From positions 186,001 through 250,000 of the forward strand of contig NZ_JAHWXQ010000001.1 in assembly GCF_019336435.1 (NCBI RefSeq): DNA of 64,000 nt, read 5' to 3'. The position numbers and the translations under genes are program-made. Shown one piece after another: positions 1 through 9,981 of the stretch. The number at the start of each line of letters is the position of its first letter. The stretch's first letter is position 1. The stretch is from Pontibacter populi. Its GTDB lineage: Bacteria > Bacteroidota > Bacteroidia > Cytophagales > Hymenobacteraceae. The notes under the pieces were generated by a model, which saw nothing but the letters and a program-made list of their open reading frames with translations, ran no database searches and had not been told where the DNA came from.

Positions 1-215
1 GCTACCAGAATGCGCGCCCGCTCCTTCTGAAAAGCATGTATCAGTGTCGATATTTTTTCAGACTTCTCCAGCTGTATGGCTTCCTGCTTCAGCTGTTCAT
101 TCTCATCTATTTCAGTGCGAATGGTAGTAACGACAAAGTATATAAGCGGAAATAACAACAGGGAAAGCAGCAGCAACAGCTTATCTCTGATCTTTAAATT
201 TCTAAGGATGTTCAT
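1..215 (-). CDS. N-terminus of a membrane sensor protein (partial), possibly NIT-domain histidine kinase
   Basis: The window edge cuts this minus-strand gene; only the first 71 codons are visible, starting at the ATG at 215. The visible part has a short basic N-terminus, a hydrophobic membrane segment (about residues 13-31), then a charged helical stretch ending in FQKERARI. That motif resembles the start of the nitrate/nitrite-sensing (NIT) periplasmic domain found in sensor kinases and chemoreceptors, so the product is probably a transmembrane sensor. The output domain lies outside the window, so kinase versus chemoreceptor cannot be decided. No stop codon interrupts the visible frame. Confidence 0.6.
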   Translation of the reverse strand, partial: MNILRNLKIRDKLLLLLSLLLFPLIYFVVTTIRTEIDENEQLKQEAIQLEKSEKISTLIHAFQKERARILV

Positions 216-774
216 CTAATAAGATTATGTTCAGGCTTAAGGGAGTAACGGACCTGCAAATTAGGAAAATGTACTCATAAACTTTCAATATTTAGATTTA
301 TAGCATTTGAAATGACAGGATAAAGTAATTTAAAACCTTTGCCGAAGGCAACTTGCTATATAGTGCTGTTAATGCCTTTAATGTAGCCTTAACCGTTGTT
401 GTAGGTTTTTAGGGAAAGTACCTACTATAAATTAGCCTGAACTTTCCTTGTGCATAAGTTACAAAGCTGTTGATCTATAGATTCTGGTTTTTTGTTTCTG
501 AAGTCAGCCCATTTTTGTTCTCCAAGAATAGTATAAGTCATTTTAGTTTACTCCCCATAGGTTTTAATACGCTTACCTACAGGCAACTCTCCTATACCAA
601 TTTTTATTTTTATAATACAATTTTTTAAATCACACCCTTTTCTAAAGCGTATTCTACTATAAGCGCTTAAGAGCTAAACACCTCATTATCAGTCGATAAT
701 CCACCAGGCTTAACTGCAGCACCGGCAGGAGCAACACGTTTGATCACTTTAATAACCAAAAACAGTTTACAGCT
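216..774. other. Intergenic region without visible gene
   Basis: This 559-bp, AT-rich gap separates two divergent genes: the sensor fragment reads left and the secreted propeller protein reads right. I see no convincing coding frame, tRNA or long inverted repeat. Promoters for both neighbours should lie here, but I find no clear -33/-7 pair to assign. Confidence 0.5.
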
Positions 775-3700
775 ATGAATAAAAAATTACCTTTTTGGCT
801 AGGGCTTTTACTTTGTTTTAGTAGCCTTACAGTATCGGCACAACAAGTTACCGAAGAATGGGCAAAGCTCTATGACAGGCAGGACAGCCTCCTTGACAAT
901 GCAGTTGATATCGCAGTGGACGCAGCTGGCAACAGCTACGTTATTGGTACAAGCAACAGTTCCGGTTCTGAAAGACGCAACATTGTCACGATCAAGTATT
1001 CCCCAACCGGTGAGGAACTATGGGTACAAGCATACGAAGATGACAGTTTAAATCAGACAGAAGCCTTAGCTATCGCTATTGACAATTCCGGTGGCGTCTA
1101 CGTCATTGGGTACACATATCAGGAAGCCGGCTACGTCAACTACAACTATATTACTATACGCTACGATGCTTCTACAGGGAAGCAGACCTGGGTTCGAATT
1201 TTAGATACCCGAGGCAATGATGAAGACATAATCATGCCTGGAGCAGACATTGCCATAGATAATAAAGGGAGCGTCTACGTTAGTTATTCAGTGATGAAAA
1301 CCTATGGCGAGGATTACGATTACGCTACCGCACACCTTGAAGCTGCAACAGGTAAAGAAATCTGGACTAGCTATTATGATTTGAATAAAGGCTTTGATTC
1401 ACCAACAGCTATAGTTGTAGACAATGCTGGTGGAGTATATGTTACAGGCAATAGTTGGAGTGAAGATGAAGAGGCCGTTATAAGCACAGTCCGCTACAAT
1501 GCAGTCTCAGGAAAAGAGGATTGGACAACACAATTAGACAAAAGCTTTCAGTATACAACAGGCAAGTCCATTGCTATCGACAATAATGGCAATGTATATG
1601 TTACAGGCAATAGCGGTGGACGATTGGTTCTTGCTCGTTATGAGGCAACAACAGGCGAAGAGAAATGGGTCAGATTCTATGAAGGCGCTCTTCCCAATGC
1701 GATCGCTGTAGATGATCAGGGTGGCATCTATGTAACTGGTTATGGAAACGCCGGACACTCAAGCGAAAGCTATGTTACTATTCGATTCGACATGGGTTCG
1801 GGCGAAAAGGAATGGGTCAGCTACTTTGAGAATAGTAATGGGTATGGTGAAGCAGTTGATATTGCAGTTGACAATGCCGGAGGTGTATATGTTACTGGCT
1901 TTACGAAGGGCGACTATAACTATTTTAATGATTATGATTATACGACTGTTCGCTACGCAGCTGCTACAGGCGAAGAGATCTGGGCTAAACAATACAAAGA
2001 AGGCAATAGATCAGACATACCAGTAGCCCTTGGCATCGACAATCTTAGAGGGGTGTTCGTTGCTGGTACCAGTGATAAAGGATACGCCACTATACGTTAC
2101 AATGCTACTACTGGAGAGCAAGCATGGGTTGCACGGCACAGCACTATAGGTAGCCAAAATGATGCAGCTATAGCTGTTACCATAGATAATGAAGGCAACA
2201 GCTACATTACAGGTACTAGCTCAGAAACTATTGTTACGGTTAAGTACTCTCCGGAGGGTGAGCAATTATGGGCAAAAGTTTATGATAAAGGCTTTATTAA
2301 CATTGCTCATGCTATAGCCGTTGACAACAAAGGCGGCGTTTATGTCACGGGTTATATGAATGACTGGACCAGCATAGATGACTCTAACTTCATTACTATC
2401 CGGTACGACGCAGAGACTGGCAATGAGAGCTGGGCAAATCGCTACAATGGCTTGGTAGGAAGCTTCGCAAGTGACGAAGCCATAGCTGTAGCCGTTGATA
2501 CCAGTGGTGGCGTTTACATATTAGGCAATAGCACAAGTGGAGATAATTCTAATTCAGAGTTCGCTGCTATCCGGTATGATGCAATCTCAGGAGAGCAGGT
2601 ATGGGTCAAACGCTATAACAATGCTGTAGCCGCAGACATTGTAGCTAACAATAAAGGAGGTGTCTTCGTGACTGGCTATAGCTATGCTGATGCCGGGACA
2701 GATTATGTCACTGTACGCTACAATGCCTCAGACGGTACCCAGAATTGGGCAAGCCGCTACAATGGAGCAAATAGCTATAGCGATAACAAGGCTGTTGCTA
2801 TTTCAACTGATAAGCAGGGCAATATCTTTGTTACCGGTAGCAGTGGAAACGTGAACAGCGAAGATGATTACGCAACCATTCGCTATGCCGCAACAAATGG
2901 CAAAGAGGTATGGGTTAGCAGATATAAAGGAGAAGATAACAGCAGCTACAATGCCATAGGCATAGCTGTAGACGATCAAGGCGGCGTGTACGTTACCGGT
3001 AACAGTTTTGAGTTGCTGCCTGATTATGACACAGATTATGTTACTGTACGGTATAATGCTGCCACCGGGGAGCAGGATTGGGTAAGGAACTTTGAAGGGG
3101 AAAGCAACAGCTATGTAAAAGCAATTGCTGTTGATAACCGAGGTGGGGTGTATGTTACTGGTTTCAGTTTTGTTGAGAACTATAGCAGCAGAGTATTTAC
3201 TACCCTTAAATATAATGCTTACGATGGCACCCAACTCTGGAACGCACAAACAGAGGGTCCTGAAGACGAAGCAAGAGACCTGGCTCTCGATCCGGCAGGC
3301 AATGTCATTGTTACAGGCTACAGTTACGACACAAAAACCGGAACCGGTGGGGATTTCCTAACCATCAAGTACAGCCAGAGCCCCTGTCCTGCTTTAGTGG
3401 ACGCAGCCATTCAGGGCACAACTACAGTTGCCGTGAAGACCAAAGGTTCCACTTATTCCCTTTCAGATTCCAATGACACTTCCTTTGCCTGGCTCATCAC
3501 CAGTTCCGATGGCTCTGATTACACGAGCTTTACCGGCCAGGGTACTAACACCATCAAAGTCAACTGGTCTTCTGATCCTGATATGTATAAGCTGAGCGTG
3601 GCTTATGGAGGTGAGGCGCGTTGTCCTGCTAAAGATACTACGCTTTACGTGCACGTGTATGATCCGGCCGCAGGTTTTGTCACCGGAGGAGGCTGGATTA

Positions 3701-4485
3701 AATCACCGACCAACATCGATTACGAATTTATGCAGAAAGGCACCAAGGCCTACTTTGGCCTGATGACTAAGTACAAGAAAGGGGAAGCCAATGCGCTGCA
3801 GGGCGAAACGCAGCTACTGCTTGAGAATGGCTCATTCTATTTCAGGAGCATTTCCCAGCAGGCCCGTACATTGGTCATCTCCGGCAATCAGGCCTTTTAC
3901 CGCGGAACCGGCCTAGTGACTTACCTGAAAGAGAATGGTGAGACGGTGACTGATCCGAGGAAGTTCATGTTCCTGGTAGCAGCCACCGACGGGCAGCTCG
4001 ACAATTCCAAAGAGCCGGACCGGTTGCGCATACTCGTGTGTGAAATACAGCAAGACGGCACCCGGGGTAAAGTAGTGTATGACAATCAATCTGCCTGTGG
4101 ATCAGGTGACCTGGATGAAAACGAGGAAGCCTGCTCTACGATCGGCGGGGGCAACATCATCATTCACCGCAATGGCGTGAAAAACGTGAACAGCCAGGCG
4201 GCTCTTACAGCTGCTATGCCAGAGCAGGTGGGATTGCAGGCATACCCTACTGCCTTCAGTGACCGCACTACCCTGGCCTTTACCAGCGGAGAGGATGGTG
4301 AATATACGCTCGAACTTTACGATATGAAAGGAGCACTGATCAAAGGTATTGCTGCTGGATCTTCCCAAACAGGACAGCACTACCAGCACGAGCTTCACGC
4401 AGCAGAACTGCCAAAAGGTATGTACTTAGTGCGCCTTACCAGTGGCAGCACCCTACAGACGGTAAAGCTGGTAGTTCAGAAATAA
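775..4485 (+). CDS. Large secreted SBBP-type beta-propeller protein with T9SS sorting domain
   Basis: A 1236-residue exported protein. It starts with a signal peptide (MNKKLPFWLGLLLCFSSLTVSAQ). Residues about 25-870 are a long array of roughly 50-residue repeats of the type 'AIAVDNxGGVYVTGxS...YxTxRYxAxTGxxxWV', matching SBBP/PQQ-like propeller blades. A PKD/Ig-like segment follows (about 870-960), then a region starting FVTGGGWI. The last 75 residues (YPTAFSDRT ... LPKGMYLVRL) match a type A C-terminal sorting domain of the Bacteroidota type IX secretion system. It is therefore probably released or attached at the cell surface. The ligand or partner is not evident. A strong terminator follows the stop codon. 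Confidence 0.85.
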   Translation: MNKKLPFWLGLLLCFSSLTVSAQQVTEEWAKLYDRQDSLLDNAVDIAVDAAGNSYVIGTSNSSGSERRNIVTIKYSPTGEELWVQAYEDDSLNQTEALAIAIDNSGGVYVIGYTYQEAGYVNYNYITIRYDASTGKQTWVRILDTRGNDEDIIMPGADIAIDNKGSVYVSYSVMKTYGEDYDYATAHLEAATGKEIWTSYYDLNKGFDSPTAIVVDNAGGVYVTGNSWSEDEEAVISTVRYNAVSGKEDWTTQLDKSFQYTTGKSIAIDNNGNVYVTGNSGGRLVLARYEATTGEEKWVRFYEGALPNAIAVDDQGGIYVTGYGNAGHSSESYVTIRFDMGSGEKEWVSYFENSNGYGEAVDIAVDNAGGVYVTGFTKGDYNYFNDYDYTTVRYAAATGEEIWAKQYKEGNRSDIPVALGIDNLRGVFVAGTSDKGYATIRYNATTGEQAWVARHSTIGSQNDAAIAVTIDNEGNSYITGTSSETIVTVKYSPEGEQLWAKVYDKGFINIAHAIAVDNKGGVYVTGYMNDWTSIDDSNFITIRYDAETGNESWANRYNGLVGSFASDEAIAVAVDTSGGVYILGNSTSGDNSNSEFAAIRYDAISGEQVWVKRYNNAVAADIVANNKGGVFVTGYSYADAGTDYVTVRYNASDGTQNWASRYNGANSYSDNKAVAISTDKQGNIFVTGSSGNVNSEDDYATIRYAATNGKEVWVSRYKGEDNSSYNAIGIAVDDQGGVYVTGNSFELLPDYDTDYVTVRYNAATGEQDWVRNFEGESNSYVKAIAVDNRGGVYVTGFSFVENYSSRVFTTLKYNAYDGTQLWNAQTEGPEDEARDLALDPAGNVIVTGYSYDTKTGTGGDFLTIKYSQSPCPALVDAAIQGTTTVAVKTKGSTYSLSDSNDTSFAWLITSSDGSDYTSFTGQGTNTIKVNWSSDPDMYKLSVAYGGEARCPAKDTTLYVHVYDPAAGFVTGGGWIKSPTNIDYEFMQKGTKAYFGLMTKYKKGEANALQGETQLLLENGSFYFRSISQQARTLVISGNQAFYRGTGLVTYLKENGETVTDPRKFMFLVAATDGQLDNSKEPDRLRILVCEIQQDGTRGKVVYDNQSACGSGDLDENEEACSTIGGGNIIIHRNGVKNVNSQAALTAAMPEQVGLQAYPTAFSDRTTLAFTSGEDGEYTLELYDMKGALIKGIAAGSSQTGQHYQHELHAAELPKGMYLVRLTSGSTLQTVKLVVQK

Positions 4486-4510
4486 ATAAGTTTATAAGCG
4501 AAAGCCAACT

Positions 4511-4554
4511 AACAAAAACAGGGGCCGCTAAAAATAGCGGCCCCTGTTTTTGTT
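4511..4554. terminator. Bidirectional intrinsic terminator
   Basis: A GC-rich hairpin (AGGGGCCGCTA paired with TAGCGGCCCCT) has A-rich and T-rich flanks (AACAAAAAC on the left, GTTTTTGTT on the right). It lies between two convergent genes and can terminate both the propeller gene and the cupin gene. Confidence 0.9.
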
Positions 4555-4572
4555 AGTGCAATACTGGACAGA

Positions 4573-5112
4573 CTACCTGCCAAAATCGTCCTGTACGCGT
4601 ACAATATCATCTTCATCTGATGGGTTTGTTCCATCCGTGTGCTGCCAGATCTCGGCCAGCACGCCCCAGCCATTCAGGCCAACCAGGCGGTGGCGTTCGC
4701 CTTGTTTCAGTTTTATCTGGTCGCCGGTTTGCAGAGTTCTCAGTTCGCCTTCTTCATCGGTCTGGCTGGTTACAACACCTACAGTTCCCTGCGTTACTTT
4801 CCATATCTCAGCTCTGCGGTGATGGTACTGCCACGATAATCTTTTCTCAGGAGCTACAACCAGCATCTTAGGGCTCAGTTTACCCGAGATTCGCAGCTCA
4901 TCCACAGACATTCCATCAAAGTAGGTATCTGCAAATCGTTGTGCCTGGCTTTCATCAATTACAAAAAATCCACCCCATGGGCGGGTTTGGTCTTCTTTAT
5001 CTATTGTAAAGCCTTTATCCTTAAGTTCTTGCTGTATTTTACTAAACACGTTTGACTTATCCTCTTCTTCCGTCACCATGAAGTCTATATTATTAATCTC
5101 GCGCGTATCCAT
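4573..5112 (-). CDS. Cupin-domain protein of the mannose-6-phosphate isomerase type II family
   Basis: A 179-residue cytosolic protein, counted from the ATG at 5112 (MDTREINNIDF). An in-frame upstream ATG at 5151 would add 13 residues that do not look conserved. The core holds a single cupin barrel: RPWGGFFV near residue 50, the metal-site signature WQYHHRRAEIW, VTQGTVGVV, and the second cupin motif with GERHRLVGL. This arrangement is that of the C-terminal isomerase half of ManC/type II phosphomannose isomerases. Stand-alone copies occur in Bacteroidota and are often labelled phosphoheptose isomerase. The exact sugar phosphate cannot be told from the sequence. It converges on the propeller gene and shares its terminator. 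Confidence 0.8.
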   Translation of the reverse strand: MDTREINNIDFMVTEEEDKSNVFSKIQQELKDKGFTIDKEDQTRPWGGFFVIDESQAQRFADTYFDGMSVDELRISGKLSPKMLVVAPEKRLSWQYHHRRAEIWKVTQGTVGVVTSQTDEEGELRTLQTGDQIKLKQGERHRLVGLNGWGVLAEIWQHTDGTNPSDEDDIVRVQDDFGR

Positions 5113-5234
5113 AGTTATTAAGTTAGAAATATATGAATACTGTGATACCAAAGAAATGTTACTGCAAAATTCTTATAATAAATTTATATAGTAACTACAA
5201 AAATAAGCAATAAACAGGTTTTGCCAATCCTAAA

Positions 5235-6269
5235 TCACACCTTCTCCAGCGCTGCCTTGCCAGATAACTGATGAACCAGCAGAACAGAAACAGAAAAGAG
5301 GGCAACTGCTACTACCTGGTGTAGCACTCCTAAGGAAACCGGCACAGCTAAAATCAATGTGGCAATGCCCAAACCCATCTGTACCAAAATAGCCAGGACT
5401 AATATGTTCATTAGTTGTTTTGATTTTTGCTGCAGCTTTTCAGCCCGGCTGCGATACCAGAAGTAAATTACACTTAAGAGCACAACTATAGCTACCCACC
5501 GGTGTATGAACTGTACCGTAACACCATTATCCAGAAAATTGAAAAACGTAAGCTCACCTTTTAAATAAGACGGGAAGAACTCCCCGCCCATAAGCGGATA
5601 GGTGTTAAACGAAAAACCAGCTTTCAGGCCTGCCACAAAAGCACCCAACACAATTTGGATAAGAACTGCTGCCAACACTACTTTGGCAACTATAGTCAGG
5701 TTGCCGGGAACATAGCGCCTTTTGTCCATCGTAAGATCTGCTATGGTCCAGAGGATGACACCTATTAAAGTTAGGGCCAGTAACAGGTGTGCAGCCAGGC
5801 GGTAGTGGCTTACATGCGGATTTTCGCTCAGACCACTTTTTACCATTACCCAGCCCATCAGTCCCTGGGCCATGCCAAGCAATAAAATAAACAGCAGCCT
5901 CCCGAACAACCACCCGGTGAGTTGCTTTTTGGCGAAGAAATAGAGGAACGGAACTATAAATACCAGCCCTGTAGTACGCCCCAGCAAGCGGTGCACATAC
6001 TCCCACCAGAAAATATTTTTAAACCCTGCCAGGTCCATGTTATAGTTTAATTTCTGGTACTCAGGAAATTGCTTGTACTTTTCGAAAGCCACCAGCCAGG
6101 CCTGTTCGTTTAGGGGTGGCAGCGTACCCGATATTACATTCCACTCCACTATAGATAAGCCCGAACCGGTTAGCCGGGTAATGCCACCGATAACCACCAT
6201 GGCCAGTATCAGGAGCACGCCGCTCATCAGCCACCAAACTATAGCCGGATTGTATTTTGTCTGTTGCAT
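5235..6269 (-). CDS. ctaA: Heme A synthase (COX15/CtaA family)
   Basis: An inner-membrane enzyme that oxidises the C8 methyl of heme O to give heme A for aa3-type cytochrome oxidases. The 344-residue product has about eight hydrophobic helices and the family hallmarks: GGITRLTGSGLS near the N-terminus, the paired histidine motifs EYVHRLLGR, HYRLAAHLLLA and FIHRWVA, and the last LHQVVAVAL. I chose the ATG at 6269 (MQQTKYNP); the longer frame from 6332 adds a poorly supported leader. No oxidase subunits are adjacent, so it stands alone here. Length and motifs fit the family well. Confidence 0.93.
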   Translation of the reverse strand: MQQTKYNPAIVWWLMSGVLLILAMVVIGGITRLTGSGLSIVEWNVISGTLPPLNEQAWLVAFEKYKQFPEYQKLNYNMDLAGFKNIFWWEYVHRLLGRTTGLVFIVPFLYFFAKKQLTGWLFGRLLFILLLGMAQGLMGWVMVKSGLSENPHVSHYRLAAHLLLALTLIGVILWTIADLTMDKRRYVPGNLTIVAKVVLAAVLIQIVLGAFVAGLKAGFSFNTYPLMGGEFFPSYLKGELTFFNFLDNGVTVQFIHRWVAIVVLLSVIYFWYRSRAEKLQQKSKQLMNILVLAILVQMGLGIATLILAVPVSLGVLHQVVAVALFSVSVLLVHQLSGKAALEKV

Positions 6270-6488
6270 AGGTCTTGAATAAATCGGGTAAAGGTGTTTA
6301 AATATTTTCCCCTCACATATGACGTAAGTCATTCCTGAAATAAATTTAATAGCTGGTAACCGTGCTCCGCCTATAGTTCATTGTTACACATACATGCTGA
6401 TGACGAAACAATTCTGCGCGTTTTTTGTAACTTGTGCTGAATTACAGAGTACCTGCGGGTGCTCGGCTACACTTACTTTCTACTATTT

Positions 6489-8684
6489 ATGACTAACAAG
6501 ATATTGAGAACCGGAAAGGTAACCGGTCTGGCGGCTGTGCTCGCCCTGGCAAGCTGCACCTCTACCACCACGCAGCAATCGCAGCAAAACACTACTGCTA
6601 TGGAACAGAAGAAAGCGGAAACCAACCCACTTTTAAAGGAGTGGACAGGACCTTACGGTGGCGTACCAGCCTTCGATAAGATGAGCCTGGCAGACCTGAA
6701 GCCGGCAATGGAAAAAGGCATGGCCCTTAACCTGGCTGAGATAGAGGCAATTGCCAACAACCCCGCTCCTGCTACTTTCGAGAATACGATCGAAGCCATG
6801 GAACGTGCCGGCGAAGAACTGAACAGAGCTTTTACCTACTATGGCATCTGGAGCAGCAACGTATCGTCTCCGGAGTTCAGAGCAATACAGGCTGAAATGG
6901 CGCCTAAAATATCAGAGTTTAGCTCTAAGATATCTCAGAACGAAAAACTGTTTCAGCGCATAAAAACAGTTTACGATAACGCCCAGAAAAACCCATTACC
7001 GGCAGACCAGCAGCGTGTAGTACAGTTAGTGTATGAGAACTTTGCCATGGAAGGTGCCGACCTGAGCCCGGAAGCAAAGAAGCGTTATGCTGAGATCAAC
7101 AAAGAGCTTTCGTCGCTGTATACTGCCTTCGGAAATAACACCCTGGCCGATGAAGAGAACTATGTAACCTACCTTACCAAAGACCAGCTGAAAGGCTTAC
7201 CGGAGTCGTTTGTAAAATCGGCAGCTAAAGCTGCGGCTGACCGCGGACAGGAAGGCAAATATGCCGTGCTGAATACCCGTTCATCTATGGACCAGTTCCT
7301 GACCTATTCGGATGAGCGTGCCCTGCGTGAAAAAGTATGGAATACCTACTACTCGCGTGGCGATAACGGTGATGCAACTGACAACAACCAGAACATAGCC
7401 AAAATACTGAAGCTGCGTAATGAACGCGTGAAGCTGATGGGCTACGACAACTATGCGGAATGGCGCCTGCAAAACCGTATGGCAAAAAACCCTGAAAACG
7501 CTATGGCCCTGATGAATGCCGTTTGGCCTGCTGCCATTGCCCGCGTGAAGGAAGAAGTAGCTGATATGCAGAAAGTAGCCAACGCTACCAGCAAAACCAA
7601 GATAACGATAGCTCCCTGGGATTACCGCTACTACGCCGAGAAAGTGCGCAAGCAGAAGTATGACCTGAACTCTGACGAAGTAAAGCAGTACCTGGAACTG
7701 GGCAACCTGACGCAAGCGATGTTCTTTACAGCAGGCGAGTTGTTCAACTTTAAATTTACCCCAGTAGAGGAAGGAAAAGTTCCTGTTTTCCAGGAGGATG
7801 TGAAAGTATGGGAAGTAACCGATAAAACGACCGGCGAGCATATCGGGCTTTGGTATTTAGATCCGTTTGCACGCCAGGGCAAGCGCTCAGGTGCCTGGGC
7901 GACAACTTACCGTGCACACACAACTTTTGATGGCAAGAAAACAGTATTGGCATCAAACAACTCAAACTTTGTAAAGCCTGCACCGGGCGAGCCTGTGCTG
8001 GTATCATGGGATGATGCGACTACGTTCTTCCACGAGTTTGGCCATGCGCTGCACTTCCTGTCTGCTAACGTAAAATACCCGACCCTTAACAGTGGCGTAA
8101 GAGATTACACCGAGTTCCAGTCGCAGTTACTGGAGCGTTGGTTATCTACTGATAAGGTGATCAACCAGTTCCTGAAGCACCACGAAACAGGCAAGCCGAT
8201 GCCTGCCGACCTGGTAGCTAAGATCAAGAAAGCAGCTACATTTAACCAGGGTTTTGAAACGACAGAGTACCTGGCTTCTGCTATCATGGACATGAAACTG
8301 CACCTGGCTGACCCGAACGGCTTAGACCCTGATAAGTTTGAACGTGAAACACTTGCTGCCATGAAGATGCCGAAAGAAGTAGTGATGCGTCACCGTACGC
8401 CACACTTCGGACACGTATTCTCTGGCGAAGGTTATGCAACTGGCTACTATGGTTACCTGTGGGCTGATGTGTTGACTTCTGATGCTTCTGAAGCCTTTGA
8501 AGAAGCACCAGGCGGATTCTATGATAAAGAAGTGGCTGCAAAACTGGTGAAATACCTGTTTGCCCCACGCAACTCTATGGACCCTGCCGAGGCGTACAGA
8601 TTATTCCGTGGCCGTGATGCTAAAATTGATGCCCTGATGCGTGACCGTGGTTTCCCGGTTCCTTCGGAGAGCTCAAAGAAATAG
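6489..8684 (+). CDS. dcp: Peptidyl-dipeptidase, M3 family (Dcp-like), exported lipoprotein
   Basis: A zinc metallopeptidase expected to remove dipeptides from peptide C-termini in the periplasm. The 731-residue product (start ATG 6489, MTNKILRTGKV) begins with a lipoprotein signal whose lipobox reads LALASC. It carries the M3 active site FFHEFGHALH (HExxH at about residues 515-519 from this start), a downstream glutamate helix, and the late M3 motif HVFSGEGYATGYYGYLWADV. An upstream in-frame ATG at 6459 gives ten extra residues and is less likely. Length matches Dcp/oligopeptidase A proteins. A hairpin terminator follows immediately. Confidence 0.93.
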   Translation: MTNKILRTGKVTGLAAVLALASCTSTTTQQSQQNTTAMEQKKAETNPLLKEWTGPYGGVPAFDKMSLADLKPAMEKGMALNLAEIEAIANNPAPATFENTIEAMERAGEELNRAFTYYGIWSSNVSSPEFRAIQAEMAPKISEFSSKISQNEKLFQRIKTVYDNAQKNPLPADQQRVVQLVYENFAMEGADLSPEAKKRYAEINKELSSLYTAFGNNTLADEENYVTYLTKDQLKGLPESFVKSAAKAAADRGQEGKYAVLNTRSSMDQFLTYSDERALREKVWNTYYSRGDNGDATDNNQNIAKILKLRNERVKLMGYDNYAEWRLQNRMAKNPENAMALMNAVWPAAIARVKEEVADMQKVANATSKTKITIAPWDYRYYAEKVRKQKYDLNSDEVKQYLELGNLTQAMFFTAGELFNFKFTPVEEGKVPVFQEDVKVWEVTDKTTGEHIGLWYLDPFARQGKRSGAWATTYRAHTTFDGKKTVLASNNSNFVKPAPGEPVLVSWDDATTFFHEFGHALHFLSANVKYPTLNSGVRDYTEFQSQLLERWLSTDKVINQFLKHHETGKPMPADLVAKIKKAATFNQGFETTEYLASAIMDMKLHLADPNGLDPDKFERETLAAMKMPKEVVMRHRTPHFGHVFSGEGYATGYYGYLWADVLTSDASEAFEEAPGGFYDKEVAAKLVKYLFAPRNSMDPAEAYRLFRGRDAKIDALMRDRGFPVPSESSKK

Positions 8685-8698
8685 CAAACCTAACCTAT

Positions 8699-8735
8699 AA
8701 AAAGGCCCTGCAGACTGACGTTTGCAGGGCCTTTT
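8699..8735. terminator. Intrinsic terminator after dcp (bidirectional)
   Basis: The hairpin AAAGGCCCTGCA / TGCAGGGCCTTTT lies 15 bp after the dcp stop codon. It also ends transcription of the convergent minus-strand gene that starts at 9214. Confidence 0.9.
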
Positions 8736-8779
8736 GCTTATAAACAGCAACTATAGTTTTGCTTTTATATGATCTAGAG

Positions 8780-9214
8780 TTATGACCTGAGCCAGACCAA
8801 AGCAGTATCGTAGTCGGTAAAGACTTCGTGTTGTGTTACACCCAAGCGTTCATAATGAGATTGTGCACGTTCGGTAAAATCAGTTAAGGTAAGCTGTGTG
8901 CTACTGAAATCTTCGGGTAAATACACCGCTATTTTCTTTATGTCGGCTTCCGCCGCCAATGGAGGCCAACTGTTCTCCACCCATTCCCGCTCCTGCGAGG
9001 TGATAATATAGATTTCCTCATCATCTATGAGCCAGTTTTTTACATTATTCCCGACAGAATATTTTAACCCCCACAGGAATATTTCTTTACGCTCTTCAAA
9101 GTCTATTTGCCGTTCCCATTTGATGATCAGGATATTAGAGTCATCCAGCAGAATAGTGACAAAATCGTTCTTTAATACCTCAGTAACTATTCTTGTATTT
9201 TTTGATGCACCCAT
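8780..9214 (-). CDS. Hypothetical protein, possible STAS/SpoIIAA-like fold
   Basis: A 144-residue soluble protein with no signal peptide. The pattern ILIIKWERQIDFEERKEIF, the middle NWLIDDEEIYIIT, and the end TDYDTALVWLRS fit the small Bacteroidota proteins annotated as STAS/SpoIIAA-like, which have alternating strands and helices and an acidic turn. I cannot assign a ligand or partner. It stands alone, convergent with dcp, and is followed by no obvious operon partner. The fold call is tentative. Confidence 0.6.
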   Translation of the reverse strand: MGASKNTRIVTEVLKNDFVTILLDDSNILIIKWERQIDFEERKEIFLWGLKYSVGNNVKNWLIDDEEIYIITSQEREWVENSWPPLAAEADIKKIAVYLPEDFSSTQLTLTDFTERAQSHYERLGVTQHEVFTDYDTALVWLRS

Positions 9215-9444
9215 AGGTAATTGACTACGTTTACCATGAAATTACAAGGATTAACCTAAAACAAAACAAATTACCATCTTTAATTTCTGCAAATTATTTT
9301 TCTAACGCTTTTGCGGTTAAGTACTATTCTTTACAAAGTATGCTTAAGCTGATATAGGGGCATATAATTACTGCTACAGTGCAGATGCGCTGATTTCAAA
9401 AGTTGGACGAATATTGAATTGAAGGTAGTGCTCGGCAATTAAAA

Positions 9445-9696
9445 TTACAGGTCAAACATTTCTACCAGATTTATCTGGGAGATATAAGGCTCCAGTGCTC
9501 TTTTGCTTTCGTAGCCACGCACCAGGCTTATGTATTCTGTTTTGGGATTATACCAGATCTCTGCAAAAAAACTACCTACATCGTAAAGCGCAATCCGGTA
9601 CCCTCGCCTGCCACGGAAAGCCAGGAAATTGCCGAGCTCCCAGATAATTTCAAGCCTTGCTGCTGAAGAGTGTGTATTGAATTGGCTAAGGGTCAT
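9445..9696 (-). CDS. Small conserved protein, paralogue of the gene at 50980-51243
   Basis: A hypothetical protein of 83 residues counted from the ATG at 9696 (MTLSQFN); the frame extends to 9720. It shares an ordered set of matches with the other small protein in this window at 50980-51243: QFN near the N-terminus, a central Gly-x-x-Leu, an I-x-LY block, F(F/Y)xE(I/L)W, then LVRxxxxxxxLxPY and a final I-x-L. The pair therefore defines a small-protein family of unknown function. No signal peptide or membrane segment is seen. AT-rich non-coding DNA lies on both sides. Confidence 0.65.
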   Translation of the reverse strand: MTLSQFNTHSSAARLEIIWELGNFLAFRGRRGYRIALYDVGSFFAEIWYNPKTEYISLVRGYESKRALEPYISQINLVEMFDL

Positions 9697-9952
9697 ATAG
9701 GTATCATACGTAAGGCGCAAGAAAGCTATTGCTCTATATAGCTATAGTTTCTGGTTAAACTCTAAAAATCAGCCAAAACCCACGATTCCGGGCTGTTTAA
9801 GCTATGTCCGGAGCAAGGCAGTACGTGCTTTGTTAGCAGGCTATAGTTTGAGGCATACCTGGTAGCTGCTACCGCTAAACATGATAGGCAAAGTTAAGAC
9901 AGCAGGATTTACATTAAGTAAACAAACCCTCTGCTGAAAACGGGAAAGGCCT

Positions 9953-9960
9953 TATCTTTG
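9953..9960 (+). promoter_or_regulatory. Putative -7 box upstream of elaA
   Basis: TATCTTTG matches the Bacteroidota -7 consensus TAnnTTTG and sits 21 bp before the elaA ATG. No clear TTTG -33 element is seen at the right distance, so this is moderate evidence only. Confidence 0.5.
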
Positions 9961-9981
9961 CACTCCGATAAACTATAACCA

